DNA from: a virus
Reading direction: 5' to 3' (one strand)
IMG/VR virus record: IMGVR_UViG_3300021519_000046
Location: 1-29,599 of that record
DNA: 29,599 bases
The position numbers were made by a program, and so were the translations under genes. Under the pieces are notes generated by a model. It did not search any database. It was not told where the DNA came from and was given only the letters and a program-made list of their open reading frames with translations. Positions 15,914 through 22,978 of the stretch are shown piece by piece. How positions within the stretch are numbered: the stretch's first letter is position 1; each line of letters opens with the position of its first letter.

Positions 15914-17364
15914 GTGACATGTTTGAATACCTAGAGGCACAAGCCCAGGAAGAAAATATTCCGTTTAAGAATGCTGCAATCGTTTCTATTGATCGTGCTG
16001 AAAGACGTTTTTCGTCTTTTCTCTCTGCCGCACAGGGTGATAAAGAGTTTCAGTCTCGTCTTGCTCTTATCTCTGACGAGATTCAAAAGATTGCAGACGA
16101 CGTTTGTGATGAGCAGGGCTATGAAGATGCCCAGCATGTCGCAAAACTTGTTGTCGGCCAACTAGAACTTCTTTCCGCCCGTAACTCAGACTCTTCTGAT
16201 ACAGACGGTCTTGGTAATATTGAACGCCAAACCCTTAAACCAATGGATCCAAGCGGATACTACACAGATCCCACCGTTGCGCTTAACCCCGGTTCTGCTG
16301 GCGACAACATGAAGAACACGAACCCGTCGATTCCAGAACTCAAGCCCTTTGATCATCAGCATCCTGACGATCTGAGTTACCCGAATGATGGTGCGCTTCC
16401 CAAAGCCAACCTGGTTGACGCCGATAAGCCGATGCAGCCCGCTGATCACCATGGTGACAGCACTATGACCTTCCCCAACAAGGGCCAGGCCGATCCAGTT
16501 ACGTCGTCAAAAAAAAAATCTGAAGCCATAAGCCCGGCTGAGGTCTCTGGTAGAGAACCCATGGGGATTGACTGGTCTGGTTTTGGTCAAAACATAAAGA
16601 AAATGCTTCAGCCGGGAAGTCCAGAACATCAGGACGCGCTTCAGCAAGCCAAAAATGCTTTTGCTGAGGGAATGGATTTACCCTCTGTCAGAAGCAAATT
16701 CCCAGACCTTGGCATGGATGAGCCCGCGCTTCGTAAACTCCAACAGGAAGCGCTGGGGGAGGCCCAGTCAGAGAAGATCAGAGGCATGCAGTGGGCCAAT
16801 GACTTTGGTGGATTCAATTCTTCTATCAAAGAAGCGGCTGAAAGAATGGACTTCAACTCTATTTCTGAGATGATGACGCCTTCAGAGGCGGTCAGCCATC
16901 TTAGAGAGTCTGGCATGGAAGAGCATGAGGCCAGCGATCGTATTTACTGGTATGTCAATCATGTAAACCCCGGTTGGGCCAACAAGAATTGGACTGCAGC
17001 CGCAGAAGACGGCGAACCGGATGCTGGTGGCGATACAACACCAGATCTTATCCCAGAAGAAGAATACACTCCTGCGGATCAGATGACATACGATCGGGCC
17101 GTTGCAAATGTTGAACAAACAAACATAAATGTGCCCCCGGATCAGCAGGGAACGGTTGTTGGTCTTACAAGAGACAAGAGAAGCCCTTACATTGTCTATG
17201 GGCCCCAAGAGGGCAAGCCCTCAAAGCCTTCTTCGCAATATCAAGGTCTTTACCACGGAGCCCCCAAAATGCAAGAAGATGAAGTTATGGGCGGTTGGGA
17301 TGGCGAACTACCCGAATGGGTGGATATCGACAAACCATACAAAAGACCAGGTCGCGACGTATAA
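15910..17364 (+). CDS. Probable structural protein
   Basis: A 484-residue protein of unknown family, start coupled by ATGA. The N-terminal 95 residues are helical. A Pro/Asp/Asn-rich linker follows (about 95-210), then helical segments that include SVRSKFPDLGMDEPALRKL and EAVSHLRESGMEEHEASDRI, which look like two small helical modules. The tail is again Pro-rich and ends KRPGRDV. A run of ten A at 16509-16518 encodes Lys-Lys-Lys in frame. Long low-complexity linkers and the position before the portal point to a virion or assembly protein. The call is by context. Confidence 0.65.
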   Translation: MSDMFEYLEAQAQEENIPFKNAAIVSIDRAERRFSSFLSAAQGDKEFQSRLALISDEIQKIADDVCDEQGYEDAQHVAKLVVGQLELLSARNSDSSDTDGLGNIERQTLKPMDPSGYYTDPTVALNPGSAGDNMKNTNPSIPELKPFDHQHPDDLSYPNDGALPKANLVDADKPMQPADHHGDSTMTFPNKGQADPVTSSKKKSEAISPAEVSGREPMGIDWSGFGQNIKKMLQPGSPEHQDALQQAKNAFAEGMDLPSVRSKFPDLGMDEPALRKLQQEALGEAQSEKIRGMQWANDFGGFNSSIKEAAERMDFNSISEMMTPSEAVSHLRESGMEEHEASDRIYWYVNHVNPGWANKNWTAAAEDGEPDAGGDTTPDLIPEEEYTPADQMTYDRAVANVEQTNINVPPDQQGTVVGLTRDKRSPYIVYGPQEGKPSKPSSQYQGLYHGAPKMQEDEVMGGWDGELPEWVDIDKPYKRPGRDV

Positions 17365-17474
17365 TAAACTGCTAATTGTCTAGTTCAACTCCTGCGATTT
17401 GTATAGTTCGCACATGTCCTACGTCCGCCGGAAGCGTAATCTCTCCGCCCTAACCACCATTTCAAGGCAGATCG

Positions 17475-17483
17475 TGGTATAAT
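17475..17483 (+). promoter_or_regulatory. Extended -10 promoter element before portal
   Basis: TGGTATAAT fits the extended -10 pattern TGnTATAAT. No matching -35 is seen at 16-18 bases. It lies 41 bases before ATG 17525, in a 160-base gap (17365-17524) that also has TATAAT at 17360-17365 across the previous stop and TATAGT at 17402-17407, and a weak 5-bp hairpin around 17393-17412. I see no gene longer than 22 codons in this gap. Confidence 0.45.
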
Positions 17484-17524
17484 CAAACCAAGCCTGTTGA
17501 TTTGGATTGTGAGTCAAAGATTAA

Positions 17525-19645
17525 ATGGAAAAGAAAATCCGTACATCCAACCTAGACAAGGAACTAACGAGGCTCAAAAGCCAGAATCTCGTTCTTCCTA
17601 AGAATCCCATGCGGGCTCTTCAAACGGTTCAAGACATGTATGGTATGGCAAAATCAGGATCTCTGAAACAAGATCTTACCCGTATTGACAGCGGGGACAA
17701 CGACGCTCAACTGAAGGTTATTCGTGAGAACACGCGTCTTGCGCGTGCTGTTCGTGGTTCTCGTATGCAGAAGACGGGCTCCTCGGGAGATGTCTTCTCT
17801 GCTATTCCTCGTTTCTATGACCCAATGGAGTACTGGGATCTTTCCGGTCTCCCGTGGAACATGGCCGACGAGGGTCATCGTCATAAACTGCACAAATGGA
17901 TGCGCCTTTACTATATGACGCACTATCTTGTGCCTATTCTTGTTGATATTTTTACTCGTTTTCCCCTTTCGGGAATGTATTTGAATTCAAAAGATGATAA
18001 ACTAACTTCTTTTTACGAAGACATCTTCCTTGATCAGTTGAATTACCCAGAATTTCTGGTCTCTCTCGGGCGCGAATACTGGACCATTGGTGAGGCGTTC
18101 CCGCTTGCGTCCTTCAATGAGCATCTTGGCACATGGGAGCGCGAAGAACTCATTAACCCAGAAGACGTAATCATTGAGAACTATCCGCTGCTTGGCACCA
18201 AGCAGATGAAGATCGTTCCCCCAGAGTACCTCAAGCGCTTGGCCCGCACAAAGCAGCCAAACGACGAGTACAAGATGCTTGTCCAGCACTATGGGGATCT
18301 TATCCCGTATTTGGAACGTAGTGAAGCATTCCCAGTTTCTGATGTTCTTATGAAGCAGATCGCATTCAAGGCAAACCCATGGGACGATCACGGCACGCCT
18401 ATCTTGCTTCGTGGCCTTCGTACGCTCATCCACGAAGAGAAACTCCTTGCCTCGCAAGATGCGATTGCAGAGCGTCTTTATTCACCGCTTATTCTTGCAA
18501 AACTTGGCGCAACAGACTTGGGCGACGGTCAAGGACCATGGATCCCCGGTCCTGAGGATCTTGAGTCGTTCCGCGACGATATGGATTTTGCGTTGTCTTC
18601 TGACTTCCGCCTACTCGTCAATCATTTTGCCCTTGACATTCAAAACGTCTTTGGTCGTGAGCAGATGCCGGATCTGTGGAGCGATTTTGATCGCATTGAG
18701 CGCCGTCTCATGCAGGTCTTTGGTATCAACCCATCCCTTCTTGGTGGCGGCGCCAACTCGCAGCCCTATGCGTCATCCGCTCTACAGGCTGAGTTCATGA
18801 ACCAGATGCTTCGCACATATCAGGACTACCTCAAGCAGCACTATCGTGAAAGAGCGATGGTTATTGCTGAGGCTCATGAACATTATGATTATGAGAAAAA
18901 GGGCCAGACTAGAGTGCCAATATATGAAGAGGTCATTATTCCTGATCCTGAGGCAAAGGAAGGTTTCCGCATAGAGAAGCGCCCGAAACTCCTCATCCCA
19001 GAGATGGAAATGGCTGTCCTCGATATGCGAGACGAGGCAACCGAGCGTCAGTTCCTTCAGACACTCAAATCCATGGGCGTGCCAATTGCCGATAAGCACA
19101 TGATGGTTGGCGTGAACTTTGACTTTAAGGAAACCCTGGATCGTATGCAAAAGGAGATGGTCATGAAGACCATCGCTGCGCAAGATGCAAAGATGGAGTC
19201 TTACAAGATTCTGAAGACAAAGGGTCTACCGATCCCCCCAGGCCTCCTAGAGGAGATCCAGGCAATGGGCCTTGAAGGAGGTCCAGGAGGCGGCGTGGGA
19301 GCCCCACCGGCCCCCGCAGGGGGCCTTATGGGCGCCCCAGGCCCCGGTGGCATGATGGACCCGATGCTTATGCCCCCACCCCCAGGCGGCGGCCTAGGCC
19401 CCGGCAACATGGGAGAAGCAACACCAATGGGCGGTCCTCCGCCTGCCGGTCCTATAAGTCCAGAAATGGGACCAGTTCCTGAAATCAGCAATGAGCGAAG
19501 ACCAGGGTTACAGTATAATCGACAAAGTTCTAAAAAAAATGTTGAATATGAGTTGCAACCCGACGGCAAGTCTGCTATAAAAAAAGCGACAACTGCTAAA
19601 AGACGTCCTCGCCACATCAAACTGATTCAGGAAGACAATGAATAG
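17525..19645 (+). CDS. Portal protein
   Basis: A 706-residue portal, the dodecameric ring for DNA entry and exit. Supporting features are a helical N terminus, a conserved-looking core with LPWNMADEGHRHKLHKWMRL and LVDIFTRFPLSGM, the segment ERLYSPLILAKLG, and FGINPSLLGGGANSQPYASS followed by helices QAEFMNQMLRTYQDYL, which matches the stem-to-crown region of siphophage and myophage portals. Residues about 583-652 are a Gly/Pro/Met-rich tail, followed by a basic C terminus (KKATTAKRRPRH). The start at 17525 has no strong Shine-Dalgarno. The stop overlaps the next gene by 8 bases. Confidence 0.88.
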   Translation: MEKKIRTSNLDKELTRLKSQNLVLPKNPMRALQTVQDMYGMAKSGSLKQDLTRIDSGDNDAQLKVIRENTRLARAVRGSRMQKTGSSGDVFSAIPRFYDPMEYWDLSGLPWNMADEGHRHKLHKWMRLYYMTHYLVPILVDIFTRFPLSGMYLNSKDDKLTSFYEDIFLDQLNYPEFLVSLGREYWTIGEAFPLASFNEHLGTWEREELINPEDVIIENYPLLGTKQMKIVPPEYLKRLARTKQPNDEYKMLVQHYGDLIPYLERSEAFPVSDVLMKQIAFKANPWDDHGTPILLRGLRTLIHEEKLLASQDAIAERLYSPLILAKLGATDLGDGQGPWIPGPEDLESFRDDMDFALSSDFRLLVNHFALDIQNVFGREQMPDLWSDFDRIERRLMQVFGINPSLLGGGANSQPYASSALQAEFMNQMLRTYQDYLKQHYRERAMVIAEAHEHYDYEKKGQTRVPIYEEVIIPDPEAKEGFRIEKRPKLLIPEMEMAVLDMRDEATERQFLQTLKSMGVPIADKHMMVGVNFDFKETLDRMQKEMVMKTIAAQDAKMESYKILKTKGLPIPPGLLEEIQAMGLEGGPGGGVGAPPAPAGGLMGAPGPGGMMDPMLMPPPPGGGLGPGNMGEATPMGGPPPAGPISPEMGPVPEISNERRPGLQYNRQSSKKNVEYELQPDGKSAIKKATTAKRRPRHIKLIQEDNE

Positions 19646-20663
19646 AGAAATTCTCGATTACTGTTTAGAAAAAAAGCCAAAGTACTCCACCACCCCCTCG
19701 TGGCAGGAATTGGCCGATCAAATTGAAACAGACTTTGGGGTCACTATTGACTCTATCGCTGGCCTTCGTTCTAGGGTTGCCGAGTATCGCAGCCTAAAAA
19801 ACAGACAGGGGCGTTTTGTCCCCGGCTGCGGATTCATTGTCCCGGACGCAACCAAGTGGGGCGATGGCACCGCTCCCCTTGTTGACGTTACGACCAATGA
19901 TTTATTCGAAACTGTTGTTTCTATTTCGGATATTCATTTCCCTTACCACAACAAGACGCTGATTGAATCGACTCTTCTGCTTATGCAGGACATCAATCCT
20001 CATGTTGTCGTTATTAACGGAGACGTTAACGACTTTTTCCAGTTGTCTCGGTTCAATCAAGGACTTGAGCGCCTTGATGAATTGCAGGAAGAGATTGATA
20101 TGGGAGTTGAGTTCCGTCGTGCTCTTCGCGATATGCTTCCTAACGCTGTGATCAGAGAGAACCTCGGCAACCATGATGAACGGATCCTCTCGTATATCGA
20201 GAACAATGCAAGATCTTTGTCTAGCCTTAGGGCGCTTAAGCCGGAGGCTCTCCTCGGTCTTGAAGATCTAGAGATTACGCTCTTTGGACGTGCGGGACAT
20301 CGCATTCGTCCTGAGTTCGTTTTTGAGCATGGTCATGTTGTTCGTTCCGATGCAGGCGCAAGCGCCAAGGCTCGTCTAACGAACACGTTGATCTCGGGGA
20401 TGATGGGTCACACTCATCGTATGGCTGAATACCCGAAGTTTGGCTACCGCAACCTGACGTGGTACGAGCAGGGCTGCCTTTGTGCTCGCAATGCCGATTA
20501 CAAGATCGGTGAGACAAATTGGCAGCCGGGGATTGCCGTTGGGCACTTTTCCACAAAGACAGACAACTACCACGTTGAACTCGTTCGTGCTGTCCATGAT
20601 GGCTACATCTATGGCGGTAGACATTACGGCAATATCTATGATCAGGAGTTGAATTACGCATGA
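19638..20663 (+). CDS. Calcineurin-like metallophosphoesterase
   Basis: A 341-residue enzyme with all metallophosphoesterase motifs: SDIH (D98, H100), NGDVND (D129), GNHDE (N178, H179, D180), EHGH (H231) and GHTH (H258, H260). These bind two metal ions and hydrolyse phosphoesters. The first 80 residues are a separate helical domain (SWQELADQIETDFGV) that may be a small DNA-binding or interaction module. The substrate could be DNA, nucleotides or a host molecule and is not fixed by the motifs. It is unusual as the neighbour of a portal gene. Start overlaps the portal stop by 8 bases. Confidence 0.9.
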   Translation: MNREILDYCLEKKPKYSTTPSWQELADQIETDFGVTIDSIAGLRSRVAEYRSLKNRQGRFVPGCGFIVPDATKWGDGTAPLVDVTTNDLFETVVSISDIHFPYHNKTLIESTLLLMQDINPHVVVINGDVNDFFQLSRFNQGLERLDELQEEIDMGVEFRRALRDMLPNAVIRENLGNHDERILSYIENNARSLSSLRALKPEALLGLEDLEITLFGRAGHRIRPEFVFEHGHVVRSDAGASAKARLTNTLISGMMGHTHRMAEYPKFGYRNLTWYEQGCLCARNADYKIGETNWQPGIAVGHFSTKTDNYHVELVRAVHDGYIYGGRHYGNIYDQELNYA

Positions 20664-20836
20664 AAAGTCAAGACCATTACACCTACGTCTCAATTTGGAA
20701 TATGAACGGCGGCCCCCTACCTAACGGCGTTCGTGAAGCCCTGTCGACGGCTGTTGAAAAGATTGCAGCAGAGACAGATGAGAAGGATAATGTGCGCGTC
20801 CTCTGGGCAATGGGTGAAAGAAAGGCAGATTCATAG
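20660..20836 (+). CDS. Small hypothetical protein
   Basis: A 58-residue ORF that fills the space between two genes exactly. ATG 20660 overlaps the previous stop by 4 bases (ATGA), and its TAG shares one base with the next GTG. AGGAG lies upstream at about 20644. The product starts MKSQDHYTYVSIWNMNGG, has a central helix (VREALSTAVEKIAAE) and no cysteine or membrane segment. I recognise no family. The tight fit on both sides is strong support for translation. Confidence 0.75.
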   Translation: MKSQDHYTYVSIWNMNGGPLPNGVREALSTAVEKIAAETDEKDNVRVLWAMGERKADS

Positions 20837-21069
20837 TGGAACTTAGAGAGGTCACGATCTCTTACCGTGCAAGCGTTAAGGCCAACCTCGGCAACTATGA
20901 GTCAGCCGACATTTCTGAAAGCCGCTCTGAAACATGGATGGTCCTAGACGAACCAGATGATCAGGTCAATAAGTTTGTTTCAGAACGCCGTGACGTAATT
21001 AAGAAAGAAATTGATACTTATCTAGAGGAGGGCTACGCCGAACTCAAGGGAGGCGAGTCTAATGGATGA
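20836..21069 (+). CDS. Small hypothetical protein
   Basis: A 77-residue protein from GTG 20836, which shares a base with the previous stop. GAAAGAAAGG lies just upstream. The sequence begins with a beta-type segment (LREVTISYRASVKANLG) and continues in a helix (VSERRDVIKKEIDTYLEEG). This two-part layout is common among small actinophage proteins with no known role. It overlaps the following DUF3310 gene by 8 bases. Confidence 0.75.
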   Translation: MELREVTISYRASVKANLGNYESADISESRSETWMVLDEPDDQVNKFVSERRDVIKKEIDTYLEEGYAELKGGESNG

Positions 21070-21289
21070 TATGGTCAATCACCCACCCCACTACGACTTT
21101 GGTGCACATGAAACCATCGACGTTATTGAGGCGTGGGGGCTCCCCTACCACCTTGGCAATGTGGTAAAATATGTTTCCCGCGCTAAGCGCAAGGGCAAGG
21201 AAATCGAGGACCTTAAAAAGGCCTCCTGGTATCTGGACAGATATATAAAAATGATTGAGAGCAATCACGAAAATTCGAGATTATTTTGA
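21062..21289 (+). CDS. DUF3310 family protein
   Basis: A 75-residue protein that is almost all DUF3310: VNHPPHYDFGAHETIDVIEA, then LPYHLGNVVKYVSRAKRKG, then EIEDLKKASWYLDRYI. The family is frequent in phages and is the domain found in T7 gp1.7, which has nucleotide kinase activity; whether this short form is an enzyme is not known. GGGAGG lies about 7 bases before ATG 21062. Stop overlaps the next start by 4 bases. Confidence 0.88.
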   Translation: MDDMVNHPPHYDFGAHETIDVIEAWGLPYHLGNVVKYVSRAKRKGKEIEDLKKASWYLDRYIKMIESNHENSRLF

Positions 21290-21537
21290 GTGATATTCTT
21301 AAACACATAAATAATCCAGATCCTGAGATTGTTCGTATGCGTGAATCGGCTCGTGGACGTGCGGGCGAAGTAAGAAAGACTGGATGTCGTCATCCTATGT
21401 CGGCAATCGACTGGGTTGTTGATGATGACAGTTCAATAGGACGCCATAGTCGCCCAACAAACCTATTTGTCTGCAATGCCTGCAACGGCATGTTGCGCCT
21501 TGTCGACTTTAACGGAGCCGAGGCTGTAGATGGATGA
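21286..21537 (+). CDS. Small zinc-ribbon-like protein
   Basis: An 83-residue protein from TTG 21286, which overlaps the DUF3310 stop (TTGA). Cysteines are arranged as GCRHP (C34, with H36) and CNACNG (C67, C70), enough for one zinc ion. The part between is VVDDDSSIGRHSRPTNLFV. I do not recognise a family. No obvious Shine-Dalgarno precedes the TTG, so coupling to the upstream gene is likely. Overlaps the next gene by 8 bases. Confidence 0.7.
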   Translation: MSDILKHINNPDPEIVRMRESARGRAGEVRKTGCRHPMSAIDWVVDDDSSIGRHSRPTNLFVCNACNGMLRLVDFNGAEAVDG

Positions 21538-21901
21538 TTTATATGATATGTTTGGAGAGGGAATGTACGAATCAGAAGATTCTTTTGATTTAGAGAACGT
21601 TCATCAACTTCCTGTCAACATGGTTCTTCATTTGAAGAGTCGTGAAGAACCGCTTTTTGTTGAGCACGTTTTTTATTTTGAGAGGGAAGACCCAGTCGCG
21701 AGCCTTGAAGAACTTATGAACTTCATTGCTACATGGTGGAACGCCGTTACAGAAGACAAGAACGTTAAATTCCTTTTTCTAACCGACCGATTCCACAATA
21801 AAAAGGCCGTTCTTGCAGAAGATATTGCTGCGGCATCATTTATTACACCAGAAAAGCCAGAATGGATGCAAAATGGAAAAGACAATCCAGATTCCGATTG
21901 A
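21530..21901 (+). CDS. Hypothetical acidic protein
   Basis: A 123-residue acidic protein, start ATG 21530 with GGAGCCGAGG just upstream. It contains LPVNMVLHL, FVEHVFYFE, LEELMNFIATWWNAV and VKFLFLTDRFHN, alternating strand and helix, which suggests a small alpha/beta fold. No catalytic signature is seen. Overlaps the next gene by 29 bases in another frame. Confidence 0.7.
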   Translation: MDDLYDMFGEGMYESEDSFDLENVHQLPVNMVLHLKSREEPLFVEHVFYFEREDPVASLEELMNFIATWWNAVTEDKNVKFLFLTDRFHNKKAVLAEDIAAASFITPEKPEWMQNGKDNPDSD

Positions 21902-22130
21902 TGCAATTGAGGACACTGTGACTATTCTTCATCTCACGATGAGCGCCTACCAAGCGCGAGACGTTGCTGATACGTACGATAATCTTCAACCGGGTGTCTC
22001 ATACCGGCCCCTGACAAGAGAACTCACTAGGATTCATGAGCGCCTATCGGGATTCCTCAAAGATTACGTTTTTAATGAGTACAACGAGACGGAAGAAGAA
22101 GAGCAGAGCAAGGAGGCAAAAGATGCCTGA
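21873..22130 (+). CDS. Small hypothetical helical protein
   Basis: An 85-residue protein from ATG 21873, inside the end of the previous gene. It is helical (AIEDTVTILHLTMSAYQARDV, then LTRELTRIHERLSGFL) and ends in a Glu/Lys-rich tail (ETEEEEQSKEAKD). The frame is open back to 21813, but ATG 21873 follows GGATG and gives the shortest sensible overlap. No family recognised. Confidence 0.65.
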   Translation: MEKTIQIPIDAIEDTVTILHLTMSAYQARDVADTYDNLQPGVSYRPLTRELTRIHERLSGFLKDYVFNEYNETEEEEQSKEAKDA

Positions 22131-22419
22131 TAGGTATTCGGACCCATTAAATCCCTTCGGGGATCCTTTCAAGATTCAACGTACGCCTAAAGGCGGCATT
22201 AAAAAGCCCAGAAAGCATTATCAGGTTCCCGAGCCCAGAGCACTTTACGATTTGCAAACAGATATTCTAAAGGCTCTTTCAATTATGGAGACCGAAGATT
22301 ACGAGGGTGGCGCCCGCCGTCAAATGCGAAACGCCTACAAAATTATCAATAGATACTTAAGACAATATGCTCAGGGAACCAACGAAGAGCAGGAATTGTT
22401 TAGCGATGACAACCTATGA
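22123..22419 (+). CDS. Small hypothetical basic protein
   Basis: A 98-residue protein from ATG 22123. AAGGAGG lies 6-7 bases upstream, one of the best ribosome sites in the window, and fixes the start although the frame is open earlier. The N-terminal half is Pro/Lys/Arg-rich (FKIQRTPKGGIKKPRKHYQV), the second half helical (LYDLQTDILKALSIME, QMRNAYKIINRYLRQ). Nucleic acid contact is possible from the charge but unproven. Overlaps both neighbours by a few bases. Confidence 0.75.
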   Translation: MPDRYSDPLNPFGDPFKIQRTPKGGIKKPRKHYQVPEPRALYDLQTDILKALSIMETEDYEGGARRQMRNAYKIINRYLRQYAQGTNEEQELFSDDNL

Positions 22420-22579
22420 ATGGATAAACGATAAAGGAGAAACCGGGACATCAGAAAAATACGATAAGCCACCCAATGGTAAATACAAGTGGAAGAGGGT
22501 GTATTCTTTTGGTGTTTCATCAATCAGTGGTGCCGGAGGCTCGCCCAGTCGCCCTCCTTTAAGGGAGAAGAGGCCGTAA
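22406..22579 (+). CDS. FmdB-like protein lacking the zinc cysteines
   Basis: A 57-residue protein from ATG 22406. It starts MTTYEW and ends YSFGVSSISGAGGSPSRPP, the opening and the Gly-rich close of FmdB-type zinc ribbon proteins common in actinophages. Normal members carry two CxxC pairs between these parts. Here there is no cysteine at all: the first pair region reads INDKGETG and the second is GKYKWKR. It therefore cannot bind zinc in the usual way. The family link is a pattern call and should be tested by profile search. The start overlaps the previous gene by 14 bases. Confidence 0.5.
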   Translation: MTTYEWINDKGETGTSEKYDKPPNGKYKWKRVYSFGVSSISGAGGSPSRPPLREKRP

Positions 22580-22591
22580 CCTTAATAGGTG

Positions 22592-22795
22592 ATGGCTTAT
22601 TCTGAAAAAGAACAGCAAGTTATTGCCTGGAGAAAAGATGTTCTCATTAAGGCGGGTTGGGAACCGGCTATGGCTATTGAAATTGCAGTAAAAACAAACG
22701 TAGATCTTCGCGTTGCTGAGTCGGCTATCAAATGCGGCGATTCGCATCAAGCCTTGTACTTATTATCGCTCGTAGACGAGCCAAATAATAAATGA
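22592..22795 (+). CDS. Small helical phage protein
   Basis: A 67-residue protein; ATG 22592 with an in-frame GTG three bases earlier. It is built from short helices (VIAWRKDVLIKAGW, AMAIEIAVK, VDLRVAESAIKCG, QALYLLSLV) with the A-G-W...A...VDL...A pattern seen in many small actinophage proteins of unknown role. Its TGA (22793-22795) overlaps the first pairing strand of the structured RNA region that follows. Last gene of the small-gene cluster. Confidence 0.7.
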   Translation: MAYSEKEQQVIAWRKDVLIKAGWEPAMAIEIAVKTNVDLRVAESAIKCGDSHQALYLLSLVDEPNNK

Positions 22796-22945
22796 AGAAT
22801 CGGTATGGACAGGGGGGTGATCTGAGGTCTACTTCTCACAAAGAAGTCTTCGAAACCACAGGGGCCAGAGTACTGGCAAAGACCAGTCCTCACCGTTCTT
22901 CATGCCGGTACTCTGGCCTTGCCGCATTCTATTATGCATTTGTGT
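22794..22945 (+). ncRNA. Candidate structured RNA, attenuator-like leader
   Basis: No gene lies here. The clearest element is a 16-bp hairpin: 22863-22878 with 22903-22918, one wobble pair, 24-base loop. A second hairpin is ACTTCT (22831-22836) with AGAAGT (22842-22847). The big loop can also pair with the upstream strand: GGTCT 22826-22830 with AGACC 22880-22884, GGTGA 22816-22820 with TCACC 22890-22894, and GAAGAA 22794-22799 with TTCTTC 22896-22901, so a pseudoknot or rival fold is possible. ACTGG 22872-22876 with CCAGT 22883-22887 would break the main hairpin. An intrinsic terminator follows. It could be a cis-acting leader or a free small RNA. No strong promoter of its own is seen. Confidence 0.6.
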
Positions 22946-22978
22946 GCGTACTCTAATTAGTAGAGTGCGCTTTTTATT
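22946..22978 (+). terminator. Rho-independent terminator just before ATG 22979
   Basis: A 9-bp stem (22946-22954 with 22962-22970, one G-U pair; a tenth A-T pair is possible) closes a short loop and is followed by TTTTTATT. The next ATG begins at 22979, directly after the T-run. The 5' arm GTACTCT (22948-22954) is identical to 22908-22914 in the upstream hairpin, so the two segments can compete for the same partners. Confidence 0.8.

Noticed and set aside
17414-17482. 22-codon ORF in the gap before the portal
   Set aside because: No ribosome site, and it runs through the extended -10 element; no support for translation.
19201-19620. 139-codon Pro/Gly-rich minus-strand frame
   Set aside because: It is the mirror of the Gly/Pro tail of the portal gene; composition is explained by the sense strand.
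22820-22860. tRNA-like look (anticodon-like hairpin and TTCGAAACC)
   Set aside because: The 7-base loop lacks U33, no acceptor stem or D arm can be built, and the better fold is the leader structure described.
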